Below, in pieces: positions 5,914 through 12,698 of a stretch of 13,621 nt of DNA. Under the pieces are notes generated by a model. The model saw only the letters and a list, made by a program, of their open reading frames with translations, did no database searches and had not been told where the DNA came from. Made by a program: the position numbers and the translations under genes. The first letter of the stretch is position 1, and the number at the start of each line of letters is the position of its first letter. Origin of the DNA: CAYVBN01 sp964538565 (GTDB taxonomy: Bacteria; Pseudomonadota; Alphaproteobacteria; Rhizobiales; Xanthobacteraceae); the NCBI GenBank assembly GCA_964538565.1, contig CAZIGW010000182.1:1-13621 (forward strand), given 5' to 3'.

Positions 5914-8334
5914 GTGAGACGGCACGGGAAAAGGGACGTCCGGTTGGGCCAGCCCAGGGGCCATTTCGGCATCGGAATCGCCATCGTCGCGGCCATGAGC
6001 CTCGCGGCGCCGCCATTTGCTGTCGCGGCGTCGGAAACCTCCGCCAGGACGGCGGCTCACACGACGAAGAAGACCGACAAGGCGAAGAAGACCGACAAGA
6101 AGTCCGAGAAGAAGGCCGGGACGTCCGAGCACGCGGCGAGGCATTCGTCGTCGAAGCATTCGACCGGCAAGCATTCCGCCGAGAATCATCCGGCGCCAAA
6201 GCCCGGCGCGCATGAGGCGAAGGCCGCGCCGATTCCTCGACCGCGGCCGCGCGTGGTGTTCAGGTCTCCGGCACAGCCCGTGGCGCTCATGGGGCCCACC
6301 GCGGTGTCAGCGCACGCGGAGGCCGTACCGGCCCCGGCGTTGGCGCTGCAGGAACCGGTCACGCCACGGGCGGCATTCGCGCCCCGCGCCCCGCTCGTCG
6401 CCGCCCCGACGGCGACCACGTCCGAAGCCGACGCGGCGGCGGTGAAACGGGCGATCGCGCTTGCCCGCAACGGCAAGGACGGCGCCGCGACCGAGATCGA
6501 GCGGCAACTCGCCGACCCGCTGGCGCGCAAGCTCGTCGAATGGGCGATCCTGCGCAGCGACGACAACACCGCCGATTTCGCCCGCTACAACGCTTTCATC
6601 CTCGCCAACCCGAGCTGGCCGGGCATCGAGTTCCTGCGCCGGCGCGCGGAGGCCATGCTGTGGCAGGAGCACGCCGACCCGCGCACCGTGCGCGCGTTCT
6701 TTGCACAGACCAAGCCGCTCACCGCCAAGGGCCGCTTTGCGCTCGCGCGCGCCCTGCTTGCGCAGGGCGATCGGACCGCCGCGCAATACTACGTGCGCCA
6801 GGCGTGGAGGGAGGACGGCTTCTCGCGCGAGCTCGAAAACCAGGCGCGGGAGACGTTTCGCGATCTGCTGAGCGCCGCCGACGACAAGGCGCGCATGGAC
6901 GATCGCTTCTATTCCGAGGACACGGCGGCCGCCATGCGCGTGGCCGAGCGTCTCGGCGGCACGGCGCTCGCCATCGCCAAGGCGCGCGCCGCGGTGATCG
7001 CGAAGTCGAGCCACGCCAAGGCGCTGCTCGACGCGGTGCCGCCCGAGGCGCGCCACGACGCCGGCTACCTGTTCAGCCGCATTCAATGGCTGCGGCGCAA
7101 CGACAGGATCGCCGAGGCCGGGCAACTCATGCTCGCGGCCCCGCGCGATCCCGCCCAGTTGCACAATCTCGATCAGTGGTGGATCGAACGGCGGCTCCTG
7201 GCCCGCAAGCTGCTCGACATCGGCGACGCGCGGACCGCCTACCTCGTCGCCCGCGACGCGCCGCCGCCGAAGCGGGAGAACTACCGCATCGAGCATGAGT
7301 TCACCGCCGGCTGGATCGCCTTGCGCTTCCTCAACGATCCGGCGACCGCCGCGGTGCATTTCGCCCGCATCAACCAGATGACCACGAACCCGATCTCGCT
7401 GTCGCGCGCGGGCTACTGGCAAGGTCGCGCAGCCGAGGCCGCGGGCCGCATGCAGGAGGCGCGTGCCCACTATCAGCGCGCCGCCCGCTACACGACCGCC
7501 TACTACGGTCAGCTCGCCGGCGCCCGGCTCGGCCTCGGCGAGATCGCGCTGCCTCCGGCGCCCGCGCTGACGCCCGAGCGACGCGCCAGCCTGATGCGGC
7601 TCGAGGTGGTGCGGGCGGCGGAGCTTCTCTACGCCAGCGACCAGCGCGATCTCGTCATTCCCTTCGCGGTCGATCTGGCCGACAAGAGCGGGGACGTCGG
7701 CGCGCTGTCGATGCTGGCGGAGATTGCCGGAAAGTACGGCGATGCGCGCGCGATGCTGCTCATCGGCAAGACCGCGCTCGGGCGCGGGCTGCCGCTCGGC
7801 CACTACGCCTTTCCGACCATCGGTGTGCCGCACTACACCGCCATCGGGCCGAACGTCGAGCCGGCGGTCGTCTACTCGATCGTGCGGCAGGAAAGCGAAT
7901 TCAACCAGCGCACGGTGTCGAGCGCGAAGGCGCTCGGCCTGATGCAGGTGACGCCGGAAGCCGGCCGCTACGTGGCCAGGAAATTCAATGCCAAGTTCGA
8001 CCAGAAGCGGCTGCTGCAGGACATGGTCTACAACGTGCAGATCGGCTCGGCCGAGCTCGGCGACGCCATCCAGGACTATCGGGGTTCCTACATCCTGGCT
8101 TTCGCCGCCTACAACGCCGGGCGTGGGCGCGTGAAGGAATGGGTGGCGCGCTACGGCGACCCGCGCGACTCGCGCGTCGACCCGATCGACTGGGTCGAGC
8201 GCATCCCGTTCTCCGAGACACGCAACTACGTGCAGCGGGTGATGGAAAACCTGCAGGTCTACCGGGCGCGGTTCGGCGGCGGGACGCGGCTGATGATCGG
8301 CGCCGACATCCGCCGCGGGGCGCTGGCCGACTGA
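5914..8334 (+). CDS. Soluble lytic murein transglycosylase (Slt70-like)
   Basis: This exported enzyme should cleave peptidoglycan glycan strands to 1,6-anhydro-muropeptides. Of 806 residues, about 1-39 form a signal peptide (hydrophobic IGIAIVAAMSLAAPPFAVAA). Residues about 49-92 are Lys/His/Ser-rich, and about 93-170 are Pro/Ala-rich and probably unstructured. A long helical repeat region follows, equivalent to the Slt70 superhelix. The C-terminal SLT domain (about 645-790) has the catalytic Glu660 in IVRQESEF and the motifs ALGLMQVTPEAG and AAYNAGRGRV, ending with PFSETRNYVQRVMENLQVY. It is longer than E. coli Slt70 (about 645 residues, from memory), mainly through the N-terminal linker. 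The start is uncertain: the GTG at 5914 has a weak G-rich site, while an in-frame TTG at 5944 has AAGGGA seven bases upstream and still leaves a signal peptide. It is divergent from dapA. Confidence 0.93.
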   Translation: MRRHGKRDVRLGQPRGHFGIGIAIVAAMSLAAPPFAVAASETSARTAAHTTKKTDKAKKTDKKSEKKAGTSEHAARHSSSKHSTGKHSAENHPAPKPGAHEAKAAPIPRPRPRVVFRSPAQPVALMGPTAVSAHAEAVPAPALALQEPVTPRAAFAPRAPLVAAPTATTSEADAAAVKRAIALARNGKDGAATEIERQLADPLARKLVEWAILRSDDNTADFARYNAFILANPSWPGIEFLRRRAEAMLWQEHADPRTVRAFFAQTKPLTAKGRFALARALLAQGDRTAAQYYVRQAWREDGFSRELENQARETFRDLLSAADDKARMDDRFYSEDTAAAMRVAERLGGTALAIAKARAAVIAKSSHAKALLDAVPPEARHDAGYLFSRIQWLRRNDRIAEAGQLMLAAPRDPAQLHNLDQWWIERRLLARKLLDIGDARTAYLVARDAPPPKRENYRIEHEFTAGWIALRFLNDPATAAVHFARINQMTTNPISLSRAGYWQGRAAEAAGRMQEARAHYQRAARYTTAYYGQLAGARLGLGEIALPPAPALTPERRASLMRLEVVRAAELLYASDQRDLVIPFAVDLADKSGDVGALSMLAEIAGKYGDARAMLLIGKTALGRGLPLGHYAFPTIGVPHYTAIGPNVEPAVVYSIVRQESEFNQRTVSSAKALGLMQVTPEAGRYVARKFNAKFDQKRLLQDMVYNVQIGSAELGDAIQDYRGSYILAFAAYNAGRGRVKEWVARYGDPRDSRVDPIDWVERIPFSETRNYVQRVMENLQVYRARFGGGTRLMIGADIRRGALAD

Positions 8335-8571
8335 ACGGCGTCCCCTGCGGCTCGACGGGCGTCGCGCGGCATGCGGTGCGCTCCCCGTTCGGGGCCGAAA
8401 ATGCCGCCGTACGCCTTGATGGTCCCGGCTGGATCACGCACACTCGCCGCCGGCGCCCGACATCGCGCAGCGCGGTCTCGACGCCGAATGGCCCCGATTC
8501 CCGGCGGCCGGAGCGCCGTTCGACGGTCTCACCATCGGCTCTGCACCCGTGACGAACCCCTCCCCGAACCC
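8335..8571 (+). other. Intergenic stretch between the transglycosylase and SPINDLY genes
   Basis: This 237-bp stretch has no convincing gene. It contains a short hairpin, CCCCGTTCGGGG (8383-8394), without a U-run, which is at best a weak terminator. No clear promoter is seen. An open frame reads through from 8371 into the next gene, but its residues are Arg/Pro/Ala-rich and unlike the family, so I treat it as non-coding. Its last bases include the first copy of the 23-bp tandem repeat. Confidence 0.4.
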
Positions 8572-8590
8572 GTGACGAACCCCTCCCCGA
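8545..8590 (+). repeat. Perfect 23-bp tandem duplication across the start of the SPINDLY gene
   Basis: Bases 8545-8567 and 8568-8590 are identical. Each copy carries CCCGTGACGAACCCC, that is, a GTG start followed by codons for T-N-P-S-P. Because 23 is not a multiple of three, the first GTG (8549) opens an eight-codon frame (M-T-N-P-S-P-N-P) that stops at TGA 8573-8575. That stop overlaps the second GTG (8572) as GTGA. No Shine-Dalgarno sequence precedes the first GTG. Confidence 0.9.
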
Positions 8591-10704
8591 GTTTCCTGTT
8601 GCAGGAAGGCATGGTCCTGCATCAGCGCGGCGCCATCGCCGAGGCGGCGGCGCGCTACACCAAGGTGCTCGAAGGCGATCCGCGCAATGCCCGCGCCTTG
8701 TTTCTGCTCGGGGTGGCGCGCGGACAGGAGGGACGCTTTGCCGAGTCCGCCGAGCTGCTGCGCAAGGCGGTGCGCGCCGCCCCGAAGCACGCGCCGGCGC
8801 ACCATCATCTCGGACTGGCGCTGCGGGCGCTCGGCAAGCCGGAGGCGGCGCTGAGGTCGTTCAGCCAGGCGCTGCAGCATCAGCCAGATCTCGTCGAGGC
8901 AGGCCTCGACCGCGCCGCGCTCCTGGCGCGCCTCGGCCGGCGCAACGAAGCCCTCCAGGCCTACGACCGCATCCTCGCCCTCGCGCCACGGTCCGCCGAC
9001 GGCTGGTGCGAGCGCGGACTTGTGCTCGAAGCGCTCGGCCGCCACGCCGAAGCGATCGCAAGCTACGACCGCGCTGTGGCGCTCGACTCCACGCACGCCG
9101 CCGCCCACGCCAATCGCGGCAATGCGCTGGCGCAGCTTGATCGGCACGAGGAGGCGATCGCGAGCTTCGCGGCCGCGATCGCCGCCAGGCCGGATTTCGC
9201 CGAGGCCTACGTCAATCGCGGCAATTCGCTGCGTGCGCTCGGCCGCGACGAGGAGAGCCTCGCGAGCCACGAGCAGGCGGTGAAGATCCGGCCCGAGATC
9301 GGGGTGCTCGGTGCGGTGCTGACCGTGCGGCTTGCCCGGTGCGAGTGGCAATCGGTTTCGGAGCTCGAGCAGGCCGCGCACCGACTGGTCGGCCGCGACA
9401 TTGCGGTCGAGCCGTCGGTGCTGGTCACGTGCTCGGGGGACCTGCCGACGCTCTGCGAGGCCGCGCGTTCGTTCGCGCGCGCCAATCTGCCGTCCGCCCG
9501 TACGCCCGCCTGGAACCGCGCGCGCCTCTCCGGAGCGAAGATCCGCGTCGCCTACCTGTCGGCCGACTTCCATCGCCACGCGACAGCCTACCTAATCGCC
9601 GAGCTGATCGAGCTGCACGACCGCGACCGGTTCGAGATCCTCGGCGTGTCGTGGGGGCCGGACGACGCGAGCGACACGCGCAAGCGCCTCGCCGGCGCAT
9701 TCGACGCTTTTCTCGACGTCTCGACCCGCAGCAACGAGGAGATCACGGCGCTGCTGCGCGAGCGCGGGATCGACATCGCGGTCGATCTCAAGGGATACAC
9801 CGAGAACAGCCGGCCGGGAATTTTCGCGGCGCGGGCCGCGCCCGTTCAGGTGAGCTATCTCGGCTATCCCGGGACGCTCGGCGCCGACTTCATGGACTAT
9901 CTGATCGGCGATGCGCTGGTCACGCCCTCGGCGGATCAGCCGTTCTACGCCGAACGCATCGTCCAGCTTCCGGGCAGCTACCAGGTCAACGACCGCAAGC
10001 GGCCGGTCGGAGAAACCTCGCCCGGCCGCGAGGAGGTCGGCTTGCCGCCGCGCGGGTTCGTGTTCTGCTGCTTCAACAATCTCTACAAGATCCGCGAGCC
10101 GGTATTCGATGTCTGGATGCGCCTGCTGCGACAGGTGGACGGCAGCGTGCTCTGGCTCCTGCATGCCAACGACGCCGCGCGTCGCAACCTCGCGCACCAG
10201 GCCGAAAAGCGCGGCGTCGATCCGTCGAGGCTCGTCTTTGCGCCGCGCGTCGACATCGCCGATCATCTCGCGCGGCACCGGCTCGCCGATCTGTTCCTCG
10301 ACACGCTGCCTTACAACGCCCACACCACCGCCTCCGACGCGCTGTGGGCCGGGCTACCGGTCCTCACCTGCAGCGGCACCGCATTCGCCGGGCGTGTCGG
10401 CGCGAGCCTGTTGCACGCCGCCGGCCTGCCGGAACTCGTGACCCGCAGTCTCGACGATTACGAAGCGCTGGCCCTGCGATTGGCGCGCGAGCCGGAAATC
10501 CTGCGCTCGCTTCGCGACCGGCTCGCCCGCGGCCGCCTCGCCTGCGCGCTGTTCGATACCGAAACCTTCGGCCGCAACATCGAAACCGCCTACGATGTGA
10601 TGTGGCGCCGATGGCTCCGTGGGCTTCCGCCCGAGGGATTCGCCGTCAAGGCGCCGGGGATCGCCATGGCGCTGGACGGCGAGACGCCGCTTCGCAATTC
10701 TTGA
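8572..10704 (+). CDS. TPR-containing O-GlcNAc transferase-like protein, SPINDLY family (GT41)
   Basis: This 710-residue protein is a probable cytoplasmic glycosyltransferase that adds a sugar from a nucleotide sugar to Ser/Thr of proteins. Residues about 7-244 form seven 34-residue TPRs (for example ADGWCERGLVLEALGRHAEA). The C-terminal part is the two-lobed OGT domain, with YLSADFHRHAT (His336, matching the His of DFGNHP in human OGT), DLKGYTENSRPGIFAARAAP, VSYLGYPGTLG, FCCFNNLYKI (Lys506) and YNAHTTASDALWAGLPV (His584). Residues for the nucleotide-sugar site thus look intact. The donor (GlcNAc, fucose or other) and targets cannot be read. Start choice: the GTG at 8572 sits just before the first TPR, in the second copy of the 23-bp repeat. 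An ATG at 8611 with AGGA four bases upstream is a possible alternative, but it would remove part of TPR 1. A methyltransferase gene follows 46 bp downstream. Confidence 0.92.
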   Translation: MTNPSPSFLLQEGMVLHQRGAIAEAAARYTKVLEGDPRNARALFLLGVARGQEGRFAESAELLRKAVRAAPKHAPAHHHLGLALRALGKPEAALRSFSQALQHQPDLVEAGLDRAALLARLGRRNEALQAYDRILALAPRSADGWCERGLVLEALGRHAEAIASYDRAVALDSTHAAAHANRGNALAQLDRHEEAIASFAAAIAARPDFAEAYVNRGNSLRALGRDEESLASHEQAVKIRPEIGVLGAVLTVRLARCEWQSVSELEQAAHRLVGRDIAVEPSVLVTCSGDLPTLCEAARSFARANLPSARTPAWNRARLSGAKIRVAYLSADFHRHATAYLIAELIELHDRDRFEILGVSWGPDDASDTRKRLAGAFDAFLDVSTRSNEEITALLRERGIDIAVDLKGYTENSRPGIFAARAAPVQVSYLGYPGTLGADFMDYLIGDALVTPSADQPFYAERIVQLPGSYQVNDRKRPVGETSPGREEVGLPPRGFVFCCFNNLYKIREPVFDVWMRLLRQVDGSVLWLLHANDAARRNLAHQAEKRGVDPSRLVFAPRVDIADHLARHRLADLFLDTLPYNAHTTASDALWAGLPVLTCSGTAFAGRVGASLLHAAGLPELVTRSLDDYEALALRLAREPEILRSLRDRLARGRLACALFDTETFGRNIETAYDVMWRRWLRGLPPEGFAVKAPGIAMALDGETPLRNS

Positions 10705-10750
10705 CCCGTGATCGAGGAACGAGCCCAACGCGCACCATCCGGAACGACCG

Positions 10751-11605
10751 ATGTCCGAATTCGCCTTCAGCATGCCCGACGGCTATCGCGTGGCGCCGCG
10801 CCCGCGCTGGGGGTTTGGCCGCGAGCCCCATGCGCGGATTGCCGCCGTCCTCGACAGGGGGCGGGAGGGCTACGCCCGGATTCTCGACGAAATCGAACGG
10901 CACCGGCCGCTCCTGCGGCGCGTCGCGCACGACGCCGACCCGCGCGACCCGACCGCGCCGTTCTGGAACAACATCTGGTTCACGGCGCTCGACGCGGCGG
11001 CGCTCGTCGCGCTGCTGCTCTCCCGCAAGCCCGCGCGATTGTTCGAAATCGGTTCCGGGCACTCGACGATGTTCGCCGCCCACGCCATCCGCGGAGGAAA
11101 GCTCGCGACCACGATCTGTTCGATCGATCCGCAGCCACGCGCCAGCATCGATGCTCTGTGCCGGCGCGCGGTGCGGGTCGCGCTCGAGAATTGCGATCTC
11201 GCGATCTTCGACGAGCTCGAGGCAGGCGACTTCCTGTTCTTCGACGGCTCGCACCGGATCTTCCAGAATTCCGACGTGACCGCGTTCTTTCTCGACGTGC
11301 TGCCGCGCCTGAAGCCCGGCATCCTGGTGCACATCCACGATGTCTTCCTGCCGTTCGACTACCCGAACGAATGGATCATGACGCTGTTCTCCGAGCAGTA
11401 TCTGCTGGCCGGCATGCTGTTGTGCGGCGCCCCGCCCTTCCGCGTCGTGCTGCCGAACCATTTCGTCTGCACCGATCGCGACCTCGGCGCGCGCGTGCGC
11501 GAGATTTTTCGCTCGCCCGGCGGCAAGGACATCCCGTTTCACTACGTGAACCCGGGCAACACGCCGGGCACGTCGTTCTGGATCGAGACCGTGGCGGCGT
11601 CCTGA
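10751..11605 (+). CDS. Class I SAM-dependent methyltransferase (Methyltransf_24-like)
   Basis: This 284-residue protein has a Rossmann-type methyltransferase core. Motif I is LFEIGSGHST (residues 97-106). The acidic end of strand 2 is SIDPQP (Asp126). FLFFDGSHRIFQNSDVT and LPRLKPGILVHIHDVFLPFDYP follow, the last being typical of the Methyltransf_24 group found next to glycosyltransferases. The N-terminal 80 residues contain the segment FWNNIWFTALDAAALVALL. There is no signal peptide, so it is likely cytoplasmic. The ATG at 10751 has GGA seven bases upstream. It follows the SPINDLY gene closely, which suggests it methylates a sugar or a protein handled by that enzyme; this is inference from position only. 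The substrate is unknown. Confidence 0.82.
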   Translation: MSEFAFSMPDGYRVAPRPRWGFGREPHARIAAVLDRGREGYARILDEIERHRPLLRRVAHDADPRDPTAPFWNNIWFTALDAAALVALLLSRKPARLFEIGSGHSTMFAAHAIRGGKLATTICSIDPQPRASIDALCRRAVRVALENCDLAIFDELEAGDFLFFDGSHRIFQNSDVTAFFLDVLPRLKPGILVHIHDVFLPFDYPNEWIMTLFSEQYLLAGMLLCGAPPFRVVLPNHFVCTDRDLGARVREIFRSPGGKDIPFHYVNPGNTPGTSFWIETVAAS

Positions 11606-11693
11606 GGCTCGGGCGACCGCCACCCGGACCGGACGATCCCGGCGTCATGCGAAACTTGGCCGGCGCCGGCGCGCCGAAGAAGGACGCACGCGA

Positions 11694-12596
11694 ATGACCG
11701 CCTTGGGCCGAAGCCTTTTCATCACCGCGGCCGACGGCCTGAGGCTGCACGTGCGCGCGTACGACGAGCGGGCGAGCGCCGGCCTGCCCGTCGTGTGCCT
11801 GCCCGGTCTCACCCGCACGGCGGCGGACTTCGACCGGCTCGCGACCGCGTTGGCGGCCGACGGCGCCCGCCGCGTTCTCGCGCTCGATTACAGGGGCCGC
11901 GGCCTGTCCGGCCATGACCGCGATCCCGCGCATTATTCCCTTCCCGTGGAGCTCGCCGACCTCATCACCGTCCTCGACCGGTGCGCGGTCGGACCGGCTG
12001 TTTTCGTCGGCACGTCGCGCGGCGGCCTCCTCACCATGCTGCTCGCCACGGTGCGTCCGGAGGCGATTGCCGGCGCCGTCCTCAACGACATCGGGCCGGT
12101 GATCGAAACGGCGGGGCTGGCCCGGATCAAGCGTTATGTCGGCAAGCTGCCGCAGCCGCGCGACATGGCGGAAGGCGCGGACATCCTCCGCGACCTGTTC
12201 GGCGCCCAGTTCACCGGGTTGACAAACGAAGAATGGCTCGATTTCGCCGCCCGCACCTGGCGCACCGAGCGCGGCCGCCTGGTGCCGACCTACGATCCGG
12301 CGCTGGCGCAGACGCTCGCCGACTTCGATCCGGCAAGGCCGCTGCCGGACATGTGGGAGCCGTTCGCCGTCATGGCGCACGTACCGCTGCTGGTCGTGCG
12401 CGGCGCGAATTCCGACATCCTCTCACCGGCGACGCTTGCCGCCATGCGGGAACGACACACGGGCCTCGAGAGTTTCGAGGTGCCGGGCCAGGGCCACGCG
12501 CCGCTGCTCGCGGACGCCTCGACCATCGGACGAATCGCGACGTTCGTCGGCGAATGCGAAAAAAAAGCGGTGCGGGACCAGCCACGCACCGCCTGA
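11694..12596 (+). CDS. Alpha/beta hydrolase
   Basis: This 300-residue alpha/beta-hydrolase-fold protein has a complete triad: nucleophile Ser108 in GTSRGG, acid Asp241 in GANSDILS, and His268 in GQGHAPLL. The oxyanion-hole segment is VVCLPGLTRTAADF, and LALDYRGRGLSGHD is the usual strand-4 motif. No signal peptide is seen. The family includes esterases, haloperoxidase-like proteins and C-C hydrolases, and the substrate cannot be assigned. The ATG at 11694 has AAGGA nine bases upstream. The gene lies 88 bp after the methyltransferase and may share its transcript. Oddity: its last codons (C-E-K-K-A-V-R-D-Q-P-R-T-A) are encoded by the opposite-strand intrinsic terminator of the converging porin gene. 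Confidence 0.88.
   Translation: MTALGRSLFITAADGLRLHVRAYDERASAGLPVVCLPGLTRTAADFDRLATALAADGARRVLALDYRGRGLSGHDRDPAHYSLPVELADLITVLDRCAVGPAVFVGTSRGGLLTMLLATVRPEAIAGAVLNDIGPVIETAGLARIKRYVGKLPQPRDMAEGADILRDLFGAQFTGLTNEEWLDFAARTWRTERGRLVPTYDPALAQTLADFDPARPLPDMWEPFAVMAHVPLLVVRGANSDILSPATLAAMRERHTGLESFEVPGQGHAPLLADASTIGRIATFVGECEKKAVRDQPRTA
12559..12592 (-). terminator. Intrinsic terminator of the porin transcript, inside the hydrolase 3' end
   Basis: On the minus strand a perfect 8-bp stem GCGGTGCG/CGCACCGC (12592-12585 with 12574-12567) and a 10-base loop is followed at once by eight T (12566-12559). This is the clearest Rho-independent terminator in the window. It lies about 107 bases past the porin stop, after two further hairpins, and overlaps the last coding bases and stop of the converging hydrolase gene. 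Confidence 0.85.
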
Positions 12597-12600
12597 GATG

Positions 12601-12647
12601 ACCCCCGTCGGAAAATTGAAGATGGTGAAAGATTTTCCGCCGGGGGT
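12601..12647. repeat. Long inverted repeat between converging genes
   Basis: The arms ACCCCCGTCGGAAAAT (12601-12616) and ATTTTCCGCCGGGGGT (12632-12647) pair at 15 of 16 positions around a 15-base loop. It begins four bases after the hydrolase stop, so in the plus-strand transcript it may act as an end-protecting or terminating hairpin, though no U-run follows. On the minus strand it is the middle hairpin of the porin 3' UTR. It could also be a copy of a dispersed palindromic repeat. Confidence 0.8.
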
Positions 12648-12655
12648 ATCACCGA

Positions 12656-12681
12656 CTGCCGTGGCCCGAAGGCCACGGCAG
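12656..12681 (-). other. UUCG-loop hairpin directly after the porin gene
   Basis: A perfect 11-bp stem, CTGCCGTGGCC/GGCCACGGCAG, closes on TTCG when read on the minus strand, giving the very stable C(UUCG)G tetraloop. On the plus strand the loop would be CGAA, so the structure is better matched to the porin transcript. It lies 17 bases after the porin stop and has no U-run. A role in 3'-end stability is likely; termination happens further on. Confidence 0.75.
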
Positions 12682-12698
12682 AGCGTTCAAGTCTCACA

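Noticed and set aside
6307..7833. Minus-strand open frame of 508 codons opposite the transglycosylase
   Set aside because: It lies entirely within a well-supported gene, is rich in Arg/Gly/Ala without motifs, and has no own start signals.
8371..8571. 67-residue upstream extension of the SPINDLY protein
   Set aside because: The residues are Arg/Pro-rich without similarity to the family, and TPR 1 starts just after the GTG at 8572.
9339..11279. Plus-strand open frame of 646 codons spanning the SPINDLY and methyltransferase genes
   Set aside because: It is frame-shifted relative to two genes with intact motifs, and its own product is an Arg-rich low-complexity sequence.
11647..11697. Sixteen-codon open frame ending in ATGA overlap with the hydrolase start
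   Set aside because: It has no ribosome-binding site and no recognisable peptide. It is the tail of a shadow frame, and the ATGA overlap is probably chance.
12559..12575. Run of eight A followed by a stem, reminiscent of a programmed -1 frameshift site
   Set aside because: It lies within a few codons of the hydrolase stop. A -1 shift would only exchange the last residues and end at 12601, and the run is better explained as the U-tail of the opposite-strand terminator.
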